Shown: in pieces, positions 22,148-31,974 of the stretch | Position numbering within the stretch: position 1 is the first letter of the stretch | Layout: each line of letters begins with the position of its first letter | Origin: Prosopocoilus inquinatus | Lineage: Eukaryota > Arthropoda > Insecta > Coleoptera > Lucanidae | Assembly: GCA_036172665.1 (NCBI GenBank) | Contig: CM069873.1 | Coordinates: 33,036,001-33,100,000 of the forward strand | Reading direction: 5' to 3' | Length of the DNA stretch: 64,000 nucleotides | Made by a program: the position numbers and the translations under genes | The notes under the pieces: generated by a model | Databases searched by the model: none | What the model was told of the DNA's origin: nothing | The model's input: only the letters and a program-made list of their open reading frames with translations

Positions 22148-23853
22148 AAAAAATGAACATTAAACACTGTTTTTTGAAACGATTTACTTCAGAACAAAAC
22201 TTATTAGAGTTTTTTTTACTCACTTTGAATTGAATTACGGCGCGGGACACCCGGTATAAATATTTTCCTGCCTCTGCTTTAGTCACCACTTTAGCATCTG
22301 TGCTCGTAGTACATCATAAAGCGATTATTGTTTGAATTAGATACAATTTAATTATTGAATTATTACTAATACAGTCCCTAATCACAATCAAAATAATTTA
22401 TTTTATATGTATAGAGGGTGTGACAAAAATATAGGTCACTATTTCAAAAACGAATCCTACAGATCAAAATAAAGAAAAGGTCCTCAAACTTTCATAATGT
22501 TACCTAGTGAAATTTGAAAAAAAAAATGTTTTCCTTGAATTTATTAACCAAATAATTAAAAAAATAGTAAGTTTTGTAAGATTAAAAAAACACTTGTTTT
22601 TTTACAAAAAATTAAAAACAATTGAAAATGTCAAAAGCCTGATATTCATTTGTGATATTGCCATAAAATTGGGTAGGAAAGGTCATTACAATTTTCTAAT
22701 ATAAATGACTGTAAAATTTCAATAGAAAATAGCCACTGCATGGCAACAATCTGTATTTACTTATGTTTATATGAACTTTTTCCATTTTTTTTTCTGTAGA
22801 ATACGACCCTGTAGTAGCAGACCATATTATTGTTATACCCTGTATACTTGCTCTTAATTTCTCTTAAAATATGTGTATTGTGCATCTTGCAGTTTAACAG
22901 GCCATATATGAAAAAGCTCTTAGTAAACAGAAGAGTCCAATGGTACTAGTAAATTGTTCCAGTGATTGTGATTACATACTTCAATAGTTGTTCGTGCGAT
23001 CAAAAAACTCCACTTCATCGAGGTAAATGTGTTCGAACAAGCGTTCAGATAGTTCGAGACCTTGCTCGATTATACACTGTGTCCACATTTCGATGCTCAC
23101 CATTGGCATCTCGGTTATTAGAAGACAGAGCAACGGTTAAATGGGGAATGTTTCGCAGAATTCAATGCTCGCAACAAATCTCATTTCAAATTCACCATAA
23201 CTTTTTAAAATTTTAAGATAATTTACGAAAACCAAAATTTTACGATTTCAAAATTCCTATTCAAATTAGCACAAGCTAAGTTTTGTTTCCAGCCGCGATA
23301 TTCTCTAAGGGGGTGCGCAACTTTCTTTAAAGTTTCTCCTGCGGGGCGACGGTAAGGGGTGAGGAACACTGAAGGGCGTGGTCTTGACCGACCAAAATGT
23401 GACGAGAAGCGAGATAGAAATATTCCATAAATAGAATTTTGTGATGTCACGCTAGGAGTGGGGTTGCGCCGATCCATACACATATTTTTAATTCCAGGAT
23501 AAATACCTAATGTATGGCAAACTACTTTGGAATTAGACGTATGGACGTATAAGAACACATACGTAACCCATACCTGTATTAATTTAAACAATAAATAACA
23601 AGTAATTTAAATATAATGTTGACAATCTTATACCACAGAATACACTAAAGGCAAACTCTCAAATGGCGGTAAAGACTGCGCACCCAGATGGGCAGATGAA
23701 TCGGCTATGTCTACGGTTAGATTTGATTGGCCCGACATTTGTTTGCAATAGTTTGAGATTGTCAAATTTTGATTGCCTTCTACTGAGCCTAGAAGCTCTT
23801 ATCTTTTGATTCGGTTTTTACTAAAAGCCGTAGGTATAAAGGTTGTCGCACAT
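22148..23853. other. Non-coding, AT-rich, with a probable degenerate foldback 22418-22846
   Basis: 22235-22257 carries one end of the GGGACACCCGGTAT family seen complete at 39770-40861. 22418 (AGAGGGTGTGACAAAAAT) to 22846 (GTTATACCCTGTATAC) looks like a decayed member of the AGGGTGT foldbacks. 23290-23480 is GC-richer with no family match. No gene is supported. Confidence 0.4.
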
Positions 23854-24708
23854 CATAGGCGCCGCTTCGTCGGGTGCAAGGGCTTCGTGCACCCGACAAA
23901 TGATTTTGTTGGGTGCAAAAGTATTAGAGAGCACCCGACAAAGTAGTGTCATGGTAGTATCTTTTTATTTAATAAATTCAAAGAACACAGAGTTTTTTAA
24001 AGAAAATCCATAATTAATAGGATCACCAGAAATTAACAAATTGTTTAAAATATTGCTAGCTCTTCCTAGTTCATCGTCCAAAGCAGGAATACAGCATACA
24101 TACAGTGTTTTCTATTGACGTGCACTGTGTGCGTGCGTACTCACTGTATCTCCATCTTCTTCTAACCTCATGTAATAAAATGAGTTGGAGATACTCTTAG
24201 TGCACTCAGTGCATACAGTGTACGTCAGTAGAAAACGCTGTTAGTGTATTATTTGTTCACAAATCAAAAAACCACCACCTGATGCATAATTTTGGTATAA
24301 AACACAGTCCCCTTTAAATACTAAGCAGGGATGAGGAAAACCTTCTTTCCTCCTCCCTGATACTAAGTTGGTAAGACAATTTTAATACTTATCTTATTAT
24401 CTTATTAACTGTTCGTTTTAAGAATCCTTTTCAATGCCACGCAAATGGAAAAAATCTTTTCACTATTAAAATGAAAGATGCCCTTAATTAAATTATCGTA
24501 ATTATTAAAAATTCAGAACTCATAACCTTGTCATTTATTTCATATAATTGTTACTTTGTTATCGAGTTCTTAACTATAGTTATAGTTGTATTTTTCATAA
24601 GGCAGTGGTCTTTTATTTTATGAATAAGTTATATTATACACCTTATAAACTGAACTAGGTACCGACAAAAATTGCACCCGACAATATTTGCAAAATCCGG
24701 CGCCTATG
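23854..24708. mobile_element. Non-autonomous hAT element, 855 bp
   Basis: It is flanked by the exact 8-bp duplication TCGCACAT (23846-23853 and 24709-24716). It ends in the inverted repeat CATAGGCGCCG / CGGCGCCTATG. The 8-bp TSD and short C-A-rich termini are those of hAT elements. Close to each end is a GCACCCGACAA motif, possibly a subterminal transposase site. There is no coding capacity. A second MITE lies inside at 24103-24240. Confidence 0.88.
24103..24240. mobile_element. Short foldback MITE (CAGTGTTTTCTAC family), copy 1
   Basis: CAGTGTTTTCTATTGACGTGC at the left is mirrored by TACGTCAGTAGAAAACGCTG at the right. The core ATCTCCATCTTCTTCTAACC lies near the hinge. The same family recurs at 43067-43191 and 53963-54097. 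Confidence 0.75.
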
Positions 24709-25006
24709 TCGCACATACAGCGCGGCGAAGAATATTTCTTTTGCTGTATTGTTATGAGAGTACGCACACTGTTGCGACCCGTGGCGAACCGCGGCGCCGC
24801 TATACCCAGCTAACGAATTCTTGTTTGTATTTGGTTGATTTAAAATTTCTGATCGTTGAAGTTTTAGATCGACTAATCACGAACAGAGCAAATTTGTGTC
24901 AGTCGTAGATGACAGTTACTCAGCAAAAGTTTTAGTATCGTTAAATTTACGCCAAGAAAAGTGTTTTAGCGGCGACAGTAAATGAATTAGATAACCCTAT
25001 GTAAAA

Positions 25007-26010
25007 GTGAGTTTAGACTTAAGCACGCACGCACTGATCCTCCGCGAACGCTCAAGTGTAAACGGCTATGCGCGCACGCTCACGTTGTGTTTTCCTGTGC
25101 GCGAACAGCTGCGAGCTCGAATAGCCGTAAACATGATCCCCTTTGGTGCATTTAGACGAGCACGCACGCACGGATCCACCGCGAATATTCAAGTGTATAC
25201 ATCTATACGCGCACGCACATCATGCGCGAATAGCTGGCAGCGCGATCCGCTTGGTGTCGGTCTCGGGTACGTGCTCAAAGGAATTAATTGCTTCACGCAT
25301 GAATGCGTAGTTTGAACGAGAAAAAAGTCGCATATTGAAAGCCACGCGACACAGCCCTCGTAGAAAAGGTGTCTGAATTTTCAGTTAGCCATGGAATGGA
25401 CCAATGAAACAGCTTTGTTGCTTTGCTAGATTATAAAAAACTGCCTACTTTATGGAATGTGAAGCACGCAAAATATTATTTTTAAAAAATGACCTACCAG
25501 GAGCTAGTGAACAAATTAAATATTGAAAATTTAGACAGTGCGGAAGCACAAAAAAAGATAAAATGTTTCTTGGGGTGGTTTTAGTTATTGTAGTAAAATT
25601 TTTGAATTACTTGTGACAACTCTTTGACACTAAATAATAAGTAGAGTAATTTATTTTGTCTCTTATAAAAAGTAGGCGTTTGCCACGAAAGTCGACGTCT
25701 CGTTCGAATTTTTTTTTTTTATTAAAATATGAAACAATCACACAGGCGCTGCTATTTTGTCGTCCATTGTGTGCGCGAACAATTGGATCAGCCTATGCGC
25801 TAGAAAATAAATGCTCGTGAGCGCGAACGAATGCCGTGCGCGTATACTCAGCTCGTTGTGCTCAAGTCTAAACGCACCTTATTTTTCGGGCGCATGGGCT
25901 GATCCAGTTGTTCGCGCAAAAGGAAAACAGAACGTGAGCTTGCACGCATAGCCGTTTACACTTGAGCGTTCGCAGAGGATCAGTGCGTGCGTGCTCAAGT
26001 CTAAATGCAC
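25007..26010. mobile_element. GC-rich foldback element with about 105-bp inverted ends
   Basis: The left end GTGAGTTTAGACTTAAGCAC and following GCGTGCGCGAACG-type sequence is mirrored at the right by GTGCTCAAGTCTAAATGCAC. A second related pair, 25145 (GGTGCATTTAGACGAGCAC) and 25878, is nested inside, so one family member has inserted into another. The arms are CpG- and GCGC-rich in an otherwise AT-rich window. There is no coding capacity. Confidence 0.72.
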
Positions 26011-26789
26011 CTTTAGAAAATCAAAAATCTTTTTTCGAAATATTGCGCCACAGAAAATTTTGTTTGAATATCAGGCGAAACATTTTATGAAAACTTATCG
26101 GAACCTATTAAAATTTTGTCTAATTTCTCCAACAATTCCAAATTATGACAATTTTTTAAGTGTCACATTTTAGAAACATACTATTTTTAGCCACACGTTC
26201 GTCAAATTGGGTGAAAAGGTTGGGTAAAGTAAACACACGGTAAACAATTCGTTTCCTTTTCTAAAATTTTAACGAACTCATAAAGGGAAACAAATAGGAA
26301 ACTAACCTCTACTTCTTAGTTTGTTGCTGTCACCGAATACTCCGATTACACATTTTAATACAAATAGTTGTACCTTGTTCAAAATAATGAACAATATTTT
26401 CATAAGAAGAAATACGACAAAAAATAATACTAAAAAAGTTATAGTGACGGCAAAATGTTAATCCGTTCTTCTAGATTTTATAATAATGCAGTTATATTCC
26501 GTTGCTAACATTTTTTCACATTTTCAAACATATTTACTTCTTTACACCTACACTATACAAATAGGTTACGACGATTCTGACAGCTTTCGCCAGTCTTCCC
26601 CATGTTCCCACACTGCTGACTGCGGGAACAAAACTAACTGATAGGTAATTCTCCGGCACGTTCGTAAAGTCGCCAATATTTCCCTCGATTTTACGAACGA
26701 ACAGGGGAGTAGTGGTGTCACCCAAGGAGACTTTACGAACACAGCCTAAAGGTTGCTCACTGGATTTATTCTGCTTATATTTGGTTATC
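26011..26789. other. Non-coding stretch
   Basis: AT-rich sequence. The ORF at 26534-26725 is short and unlike any family I know. I see no repeat structure. Confidence 0.35.
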
Positions 26790-27185
26790 GAAGCTGCTCG
26801 AGGGATTCACTGCAATCAAAAACGATTTGCAACAAATTTTTTTAAAACTTTCATTATGCTCTGACAGTAAGCGTGGCCGTCTTGCGTAGGGTGACTTATT
26901 ATGTGCTTGCTTCCTGATAAGTCCCCCATGCAAGGCGGCCATGCTTGTTGTCAAAGCAAAAGGAAACTTTTAAAAATGTTGTTGCATTTCGTTCTTAATT
27001 GCAGTGAAAACCTCGAGTAGCCTCTGTACAGCTGTTTCAGCCCTCCTTGGGGCTTCGTCAGCAGAGACGTAGCTCGACTTTCCCACTGCAAACCAAAAAC
27101 GACTTGTCCAATTTATTCGCAAATGCGATGTAATTCGCTTCAATTTGTCTATCCTACTACAATGTCATATCGATCGTAGGAAGTC
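26790..27185. mobile_element. Diverged retrozyme insertion with one intact hammerhead
   Basis: A short sense piece (26790-26910: CTGCTCGAGGGATTCACTGC, then TTCATTATGCTCTGACAG) is joined to an antisense arm (26915-27185) in the usual inverted layout. It is diverged from the young copies throughout. I could not define its TSD. Its ribozyme (27013-27077) is still complete and differs at pairing positions in a structure-preserving way. Confidence 0.8.
27013..27077 (-). ncRNA. Type I hammerhead ribozyme, diverged copy
   Basis: The core is CTGACGA (N7 is C in place of A) with stem II AGCCC/GGGCT, loop CAAGGA, then GAA, stem III ACAGCTGT and cleavage triplet GTA in place of GTC. Stem I reads GTCTCTG against CAGAGGC, turning a G-U pair of the young copies into G-C. 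Changes fall in positions that tolerate any base or keep pairing. Confidence 0.85.
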
Positions 27186-28792
27186 ACTGTTTTACCTATA
27201 CAAATAAACATTTGTTTCCATGGCCAACCATATTAACAATTTCAATGAAAAACTGCCGAATATCCGTTATTTTTTTAAATACACATATCGAATGATACAT
27301 CGCTGGAAAGGTAAAAAAATGCCATTTTTTTGCAATCATGGCCTACTAGGGTTTCCATTAAAAAAACCGAACTTTATGTCATAACTCGAAAATAGGAATT
27401 TATATGGAAAATTTAGTTGTATTGGTTAATTAAGAACATAATTCAGTACAACTTTTGCCTTTACAACTTTTCTCTAAAATCAAGAATAACCGAGCTATTT
27501 GCATTTAACGAAATTATAGAAAATCAGTTTTTTCGAAATATCTAACCAGCCATAAACTTTAAATAAGAAACAAAAACTATATTAAACTGACTACCTAAAA
27601 CTACAAATCTTTCCTCATTTAACCGTCTCTCTAAACTCTGCTAGTTTCCAAGATCCCCGTGCTAAACATTGAAAAAAACTCACCCTGTACATTAAAATAA
27701 TTAAATTAATGACGCGCCTCTTATTCTGGTAATGTTTATTTTATATTGAATTACGTAATTGATTATTAGAAATAAAAATGCCCTTAAAATTCTTAGCAGA
27801 ACATAGCATGAGGCTAGGAGTTAACAAAAAGAACAATTATATTAATAAGTGCGAATTGTAAAATTTCATTTCGGCTTTGAAATGTATTCTAAAACTGTCA
27901 AGTTTAGTCAACTGGTTAAAACCGGTTAAAACTTACCATGGAGCTAGCGCGGTTGTTAATTCATTTCAAATACTGCGCCATCTGTTCGAAAAGAATGGAA
28001 TTTAAAATTTTATTTATTAAATAACTGGTTTTCTAACAATTTTTTTTACTTTTCTGACTTTACTAACTTAAACTATAACATAAATTACATGACTGTAAAG
28101 AGAGGTTTTTTCATATTTTTCAAAGTAACATTGAATATTTAGTTTCAAATATAGTGTTCAATATAAATATTATTTATACAAAAATATAAAGTAAATTGTC
28201 GATTCTAAGTCTTTAGCGCCATAAATAAAGGGTTCAGCAATGCGTATGTCAAATTTCAAAAGAATAGGTTCATTTTTCACGGAAATATTTAATTTCTGCC
28301 CACTATTGACTTCGCAATACTCTGGTATATGTCGCGCTCCCCCTTAAGGCTCCACTGGAGTACTATCTGAGTGCAAGTAAAATAGTACATTCGTAGAATC
28401 CGTTTTACAGGCGTATTTTTACATTTGAAAAAATGCTCGCAATCTAGAAGTATTCGGCTTTGTAAACTACAGTGCGGTGACATTTTCTTTTTTTCAAAAT
28501 TCAATTAGATTTTTTTATTTTAATTAATTTGTGTAAAATTAAGATTCCGTTTTTCTCGGTAACGAAATAAAATCATTCAATCATATTTATGTCAAAATGT
28601 AGGGAAGCTCAGTATCTAATGCGGAGACATTTTCTTTTTAAGTAAAAGTTAAAAAATTAATGTTATTTTGGTAATTAAAAGGTCTGGTAACACTCCGAGA
28701 AAACGACTAAGTTAGGCAACTTTGTGTACAGCATATTGATGATTTACGACCGGTACCGCAGCAGGTAGTACAGGCTTGCTTCAGGCCTCCAA
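27186..28792. other. Non-coding stretch
   Basis: AT-rich, with no coding frame above background and no clear inverted or tandem structure. It ends at the target site of the large ribozyme array. Confidence 0.35.
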
Positions 28793-28990
28793 TGTAAATA
28801 ATTTATGAACATATAAAATAGCGACATCTTACTATCGCTTTTTGACCTAACATTGCAGTAGGATAGACAAATTGAAGCGGGATTTGCTCCTAATGAGTCC
28901 CCCATGCAAGGCGGCCATGCTTGCTGTCAAAGCATAATGAAAGATTTTAGAAAAATTTTGTGCAAATCGTTTTTGATTGCAGTGAGAACC

Positions 28991-29055
28991 TCGAGCAGCC
29001 TCTGGACAGCTGTTTCAGCCCTGCTTGGGGCTTCTTCAGCAGAAACGTAGCTCGA
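28991..29055 (-). ncRNA. Type I hammerhead ribozyme, array left arm 1
   Basis: Complete core, same sequence as the copy at 3322-3386. First of three minus-strand ribozymes in the left arm. Confidence 0.9.
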
Positions 29056-29302
29056 CATTCCCACTGCAGACCAAAAACGACTTGCTCAATTTATTCGCAA
29101 ATGCGATGTAAGAATGATGAACATATAAAATAGCGACATCTTACTATCGCTTTTTGACCTAACATTGCAGTAGGATAGACAAATTGAAGCGGGATTTGCT
29201 CCTAATGAGTCCCCCATGCAAGGCGGCCATGCTTGCTGTCAAAGCATAATGAAAGATTTTAGAAAAATTTTGTGCAAATCGTTTTTGATTGCAGTGAGAA
29301 CC

Positions 29303-29367
29303 TCGAGCAGCCTCTGGACAGCTGTTTCAGCCCTGCTTGGGGCTTCTTCAGCAGAAACGTAGCTCGA
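29303..29367 (-). ncRNA. Type I hammerhead ribozyme, array left arm 2
   Basis: Complete core, 312 bp from its neighbours on both sides. Confidence 0.9.
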
Positions 29368-29614
29368 CATTCCCACTGCAGACCAAAAACGACTTGCTCA
29401 ATTTATTCGCAAATGCGATGTAAGAATGATGAACATATAAAATAGCGACATCTTACTATCGCTTTTTGACCTAACATTGCAGTAGGATAGACAAATTGAA
29501 GCGGGATTTGCTCCTAATGAGTCCCCCATGCAAGGCGGCCATGCTTGCTGTCAAAGCATAATGAAAGATTTTAGAAAAATTTTGTGCAAATCGTTTTTGA
29601 TTGCAGTGAGAACC

Positions 29615-29679
29615 TCGAGCAGCCTCTGGACAGCTGTTTCAGCCCTGCTTGGGGCTTCTTCAGCAGAAACGTAGCTCGA
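29615..29679 (-). ncRNA. Type I hammerhead ribozyme, array left arm 3
   Basis: Complete core. The next unit of this arm ends at the inversion (about 29890) before reaching its ribozyme. Confidence 0.9.
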
Positions 29680-29942
29680 CATTCCCACTGCAGACCAAAA
29701 ACGACTTGCTCAATTTATTCGCAAATGCGATGTAAGAATGATGAACATATAAAATAGCGACATCTTACTATCGCTTTTTGACCTAACATTGCAGTAGGAT
29801 AGACAAATTGAAGCGGGATTTGCTCCTAATGAGTCCCCCATGCAAGGCGGCCATGCTTGCTGTCAAAGCATAATGAAAGATTTTAGAAAATTTGCATTTG
29901 CGAATAAATTGAGCAAGTCGTTTTTGGTCTGCAGTGGGAATG

Positions 29943-30007
29943 TCGAGCTACGTTTCTGCTGAAGAAGCCCCAAGCAGGGCTGAAACAGCTGTCCAGAGGC
30001 TGCTCGA
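29943..30007 (+). ncRNA. Type I hammerhead ribozyme, array right arm 1 (reference copy)
   Basis: Position by position: C3-A9 = 29959-29965 (CTGAAGA). Stem II is 29966-29970 pairing 29977-29981. G12-A14 = 29982-29984. A15.1 and U16.1 are 29985 and 29992; C17 is 29993. Predicted cleavage lies between 29993 and 29994. Stem I pairs 29994-30000 with 29952-29958, then 30003-30007 with 29943-29947 beyond an internal loop CTAC/TG that could dock with loop II. Stem III is only 2-4 bp and palindromic, so activity may need a dimer. Confidence 0.92.
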
Positions 30008-30254
30008 GGTTCTCACTGCAATCAAAAACGATTTGCACAAAATTTTTCTAAAATCTTTCATTATGCTTTGACAGCAAGCATGGCCGCCTTGCATGGGGGA
30101 CTCATTAGGAGCAAATCCCGCTTCAATTTGTCTATCCTACTGCAATGTTAGGTCAAAAAGCGATAGTAAGATGTCGCTATTTTATATGTTCATCATTCTT
30201 ACATCGCATTTGCGAATAAATTGAGCAAGTCGTTTTTGGTCTGCAGTGGGAATG

Positions 30255-30319
30255 TCGAGCTACGTTTCTGCTGAAGAAGCCCCAAGCAGGGCTGAAACAG
30301 CTGTCCAGAGGCTGCTCGA
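30255..30319 (+). ncRNA. Type I hammerhead ribozyme, array right arm 2
   Basis: Complete core, exact copy of the reference one unit earlier. Confidence 0.9.
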
Positions 30320-30566
30320 GGTTCTCACTGCAATCAAAAACGATTTGCACAAAATTTTTCTAAAATCTTTCATTATGCTTTGACAGCAAGCATGGCCGCC
30401 TTGCATGGGGGACTCATTAGGAGCAAATCCCGCTTCAATTTGTCTATCCTACTGCAATGTTAGGTCAAAAAGCGATAGTAAGATGTCGCTATTTTATATG
30501 TTCATCATTCTTACATCGCATTTGCGAATAAATTGAGCAAGTCGTTTTTGGTCTGCAGTGGGAATG

Positions 30567-30631
30567 TCGAGCTACGTTTCTGCTGAAGAAGCCCCAAGCA
30601 GGGCTGAAACAGCTGTCCAGAGGCTGCTCGA
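30567..30631 (+). ncRNA. Type I hammerhead ribozyme, array right arm 3
   Basis: Complete core, exact copy. Confidence 0.9.
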
Positions 30632-30878
30632 GGTTCTCACTGCAATCAAAAACGATTTGCACAAAATTTTTCTAAAATCTTTCATTATGCTTTGACAGCA
30701 AGCATGGCCGCCTTGCATGGGGGACTCATTAGGAGCAAATCCCGCTTCAATTTGTCTATCCTACTGCAATGTTAGGTCAAAAAGCGATAGTAAGATGTCG
30801 CTATTTTATATGTTCATCATTCTTACATCGCATTTGCGAATAAATTGAGCAAGTCGTTTTTGGTCTGCAGTGGGAATG

Positions 30879-30943
30879 TCGAGCTACGTTTCTGCTGAAG
30901 AAGCCCCAAGCAGGGCTGAAACAGCTGTCCAGAGGCTGCTCGA
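30879..30943 (+). ncRNA. Type I hammerhead ribozyme, array right arm 4
   Basis: Complete core, exact copy. The unit that follows differs by one base at about 31138 (TTATATCG for TTACATCG). Confidence 0.9.
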
Positions 30944-31190
30944 GGTTCTCACTGCAATCAAAAACGATTTGCACAAAATTTTTCTAAAATCTTTCATTAT
31001 GCTTTGACAGCAAGCATGGCCGCCTTGCATGGGGGACTCATTAGGAGCAAATCCCGCTTCAATTTGTCTATCCTACTGCAATGTTAGGTCAAAAAGCGAT
31101 AGTAAGATGTCGCTATTTTATATGTTCATCATTCTTATATCGCATTTGCGAATAAATTGAGCAAGTCGTTTTTGGTCTGCAGTGGGAATG

Positions 31191-31255
31191 TCGAGCTACG
31201 TTTCTGCTGAAGAAGCCCCAAGCAGGGCTGAAACAGCTGTCCAGAGGCTGCTCGA
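31191..31255 (+). ncRNA. Type I hammerhead ribozyme, array right arm 5
   Basis: Complete core, last of the array. The insertion ends 41 bases downstream. Confidence 0.9.
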
Positions 31256-31389
31256 GGTTCTCACTGCAATCAAAAACGATTTGCACAAAAAATTTTTGTA
31301 AATAATTTAGTTCAAGACACGCTTTTTGCCAGGTTCTGTGGAAGCTATTACGTATTGAGGTTCGCTAATAACTGTTGATTTAATGTTTT

Positions 31390-31960
31390 CAATATCGAAT
31401 ATCGATAACTAAAAAATATCGAAATATCGACTTTTATCCGTATATCGATATTTATTGATATGTCGATTTTTGATCGACATACCGATGTTATCGATTTAAT
31501 AATATAGTATTGATATTATCGATTATTATTTAAGAAAATATATAATCATTATCGATCGGACAAGACCATTTTCACACATTTGGTCTAGTATTAAAAACAT
31601 AATTGACTGGACTACAAATTAATTGAAATATTTTAAATTTTTTTTATATCGTGACCGTGAGTCGTAATCACGTTCCATATACGAAATTTGTAATTTAATA
31701 AAATTCATGTTTTATAGATTTAGTCCAACGAAATAATATAAAATATGATTGAGTATTAATATTCAATTAAATTATCCATAATATCGATATAATAATATCG
31801 ATATATCCGACTTATATCGATATTATCGATATAGCGATACCACCAATAATCTATAAATCCGGCATATATCGATATTGCCGATATCGATAATATCGATATC
31901 TTAAATTGAAATATCGTAATTCGATAAGTATCGATATTATCGATAATATTAGTATATCAA
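31390..31960. repeat. ATCGATAT-rich palindromic low-complexity tract
   Basis: Dense irregular repetition of ATCGATAT, TATCGATA and ATTATCGAT, with a spacer of ordinary AT-rich sequence (31550-31770). The motifs are self-complementary, so the tract can fold on itself in many ways. No fixed period. Confidence 0.7.
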
Positions 31961-31974
31961 TAAATACTCATAAG

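Larger units (their letters stand above)
28806..31296. mobile_element. Retrozyme insertion 2: inverted array of 312-bp hammerhead repeats
   Basis: A 2491-bp insert is flanked by TGTAAATAATTTA at 28793-28805 and 31297-31309. The left arm (28806 to about 29890) is 3.5 units with ribozyme sense on the minus strand. The right arm (about 29891-31296) is 4.5 units with sense on the plus strand. The period is exactly 312 bp and the units are nearly identical. Outer ends are GAACATATAAAATAG and GCACAAAAAATTTTT. The whole forms a palindrome with arms over 1 kb. Each arm is longer than one unit, which fits copying of a multimer or repeated passage around a circular RNA. Confidence 0.93.

Noticed and set aside
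23223..23591. 122-codon minus-strand ORF
   Set aside because: Composition follows a GC-rich patch; no start context, domain or repeat support.
28806..31296. Ordinary centromeric or heterochromatic satellite
   Set aside because: Clean ends, TSDs at three sites, inverted layout and a ribozyme argue for a mobile element. A relation to a bulk satellite elsewhere in the genome cannot be excluded.
28806..31296. CRISPR array
   Set aside because: Repeats are 312 bp and contiguous, without spacers, in a eukaryotic transposon context.
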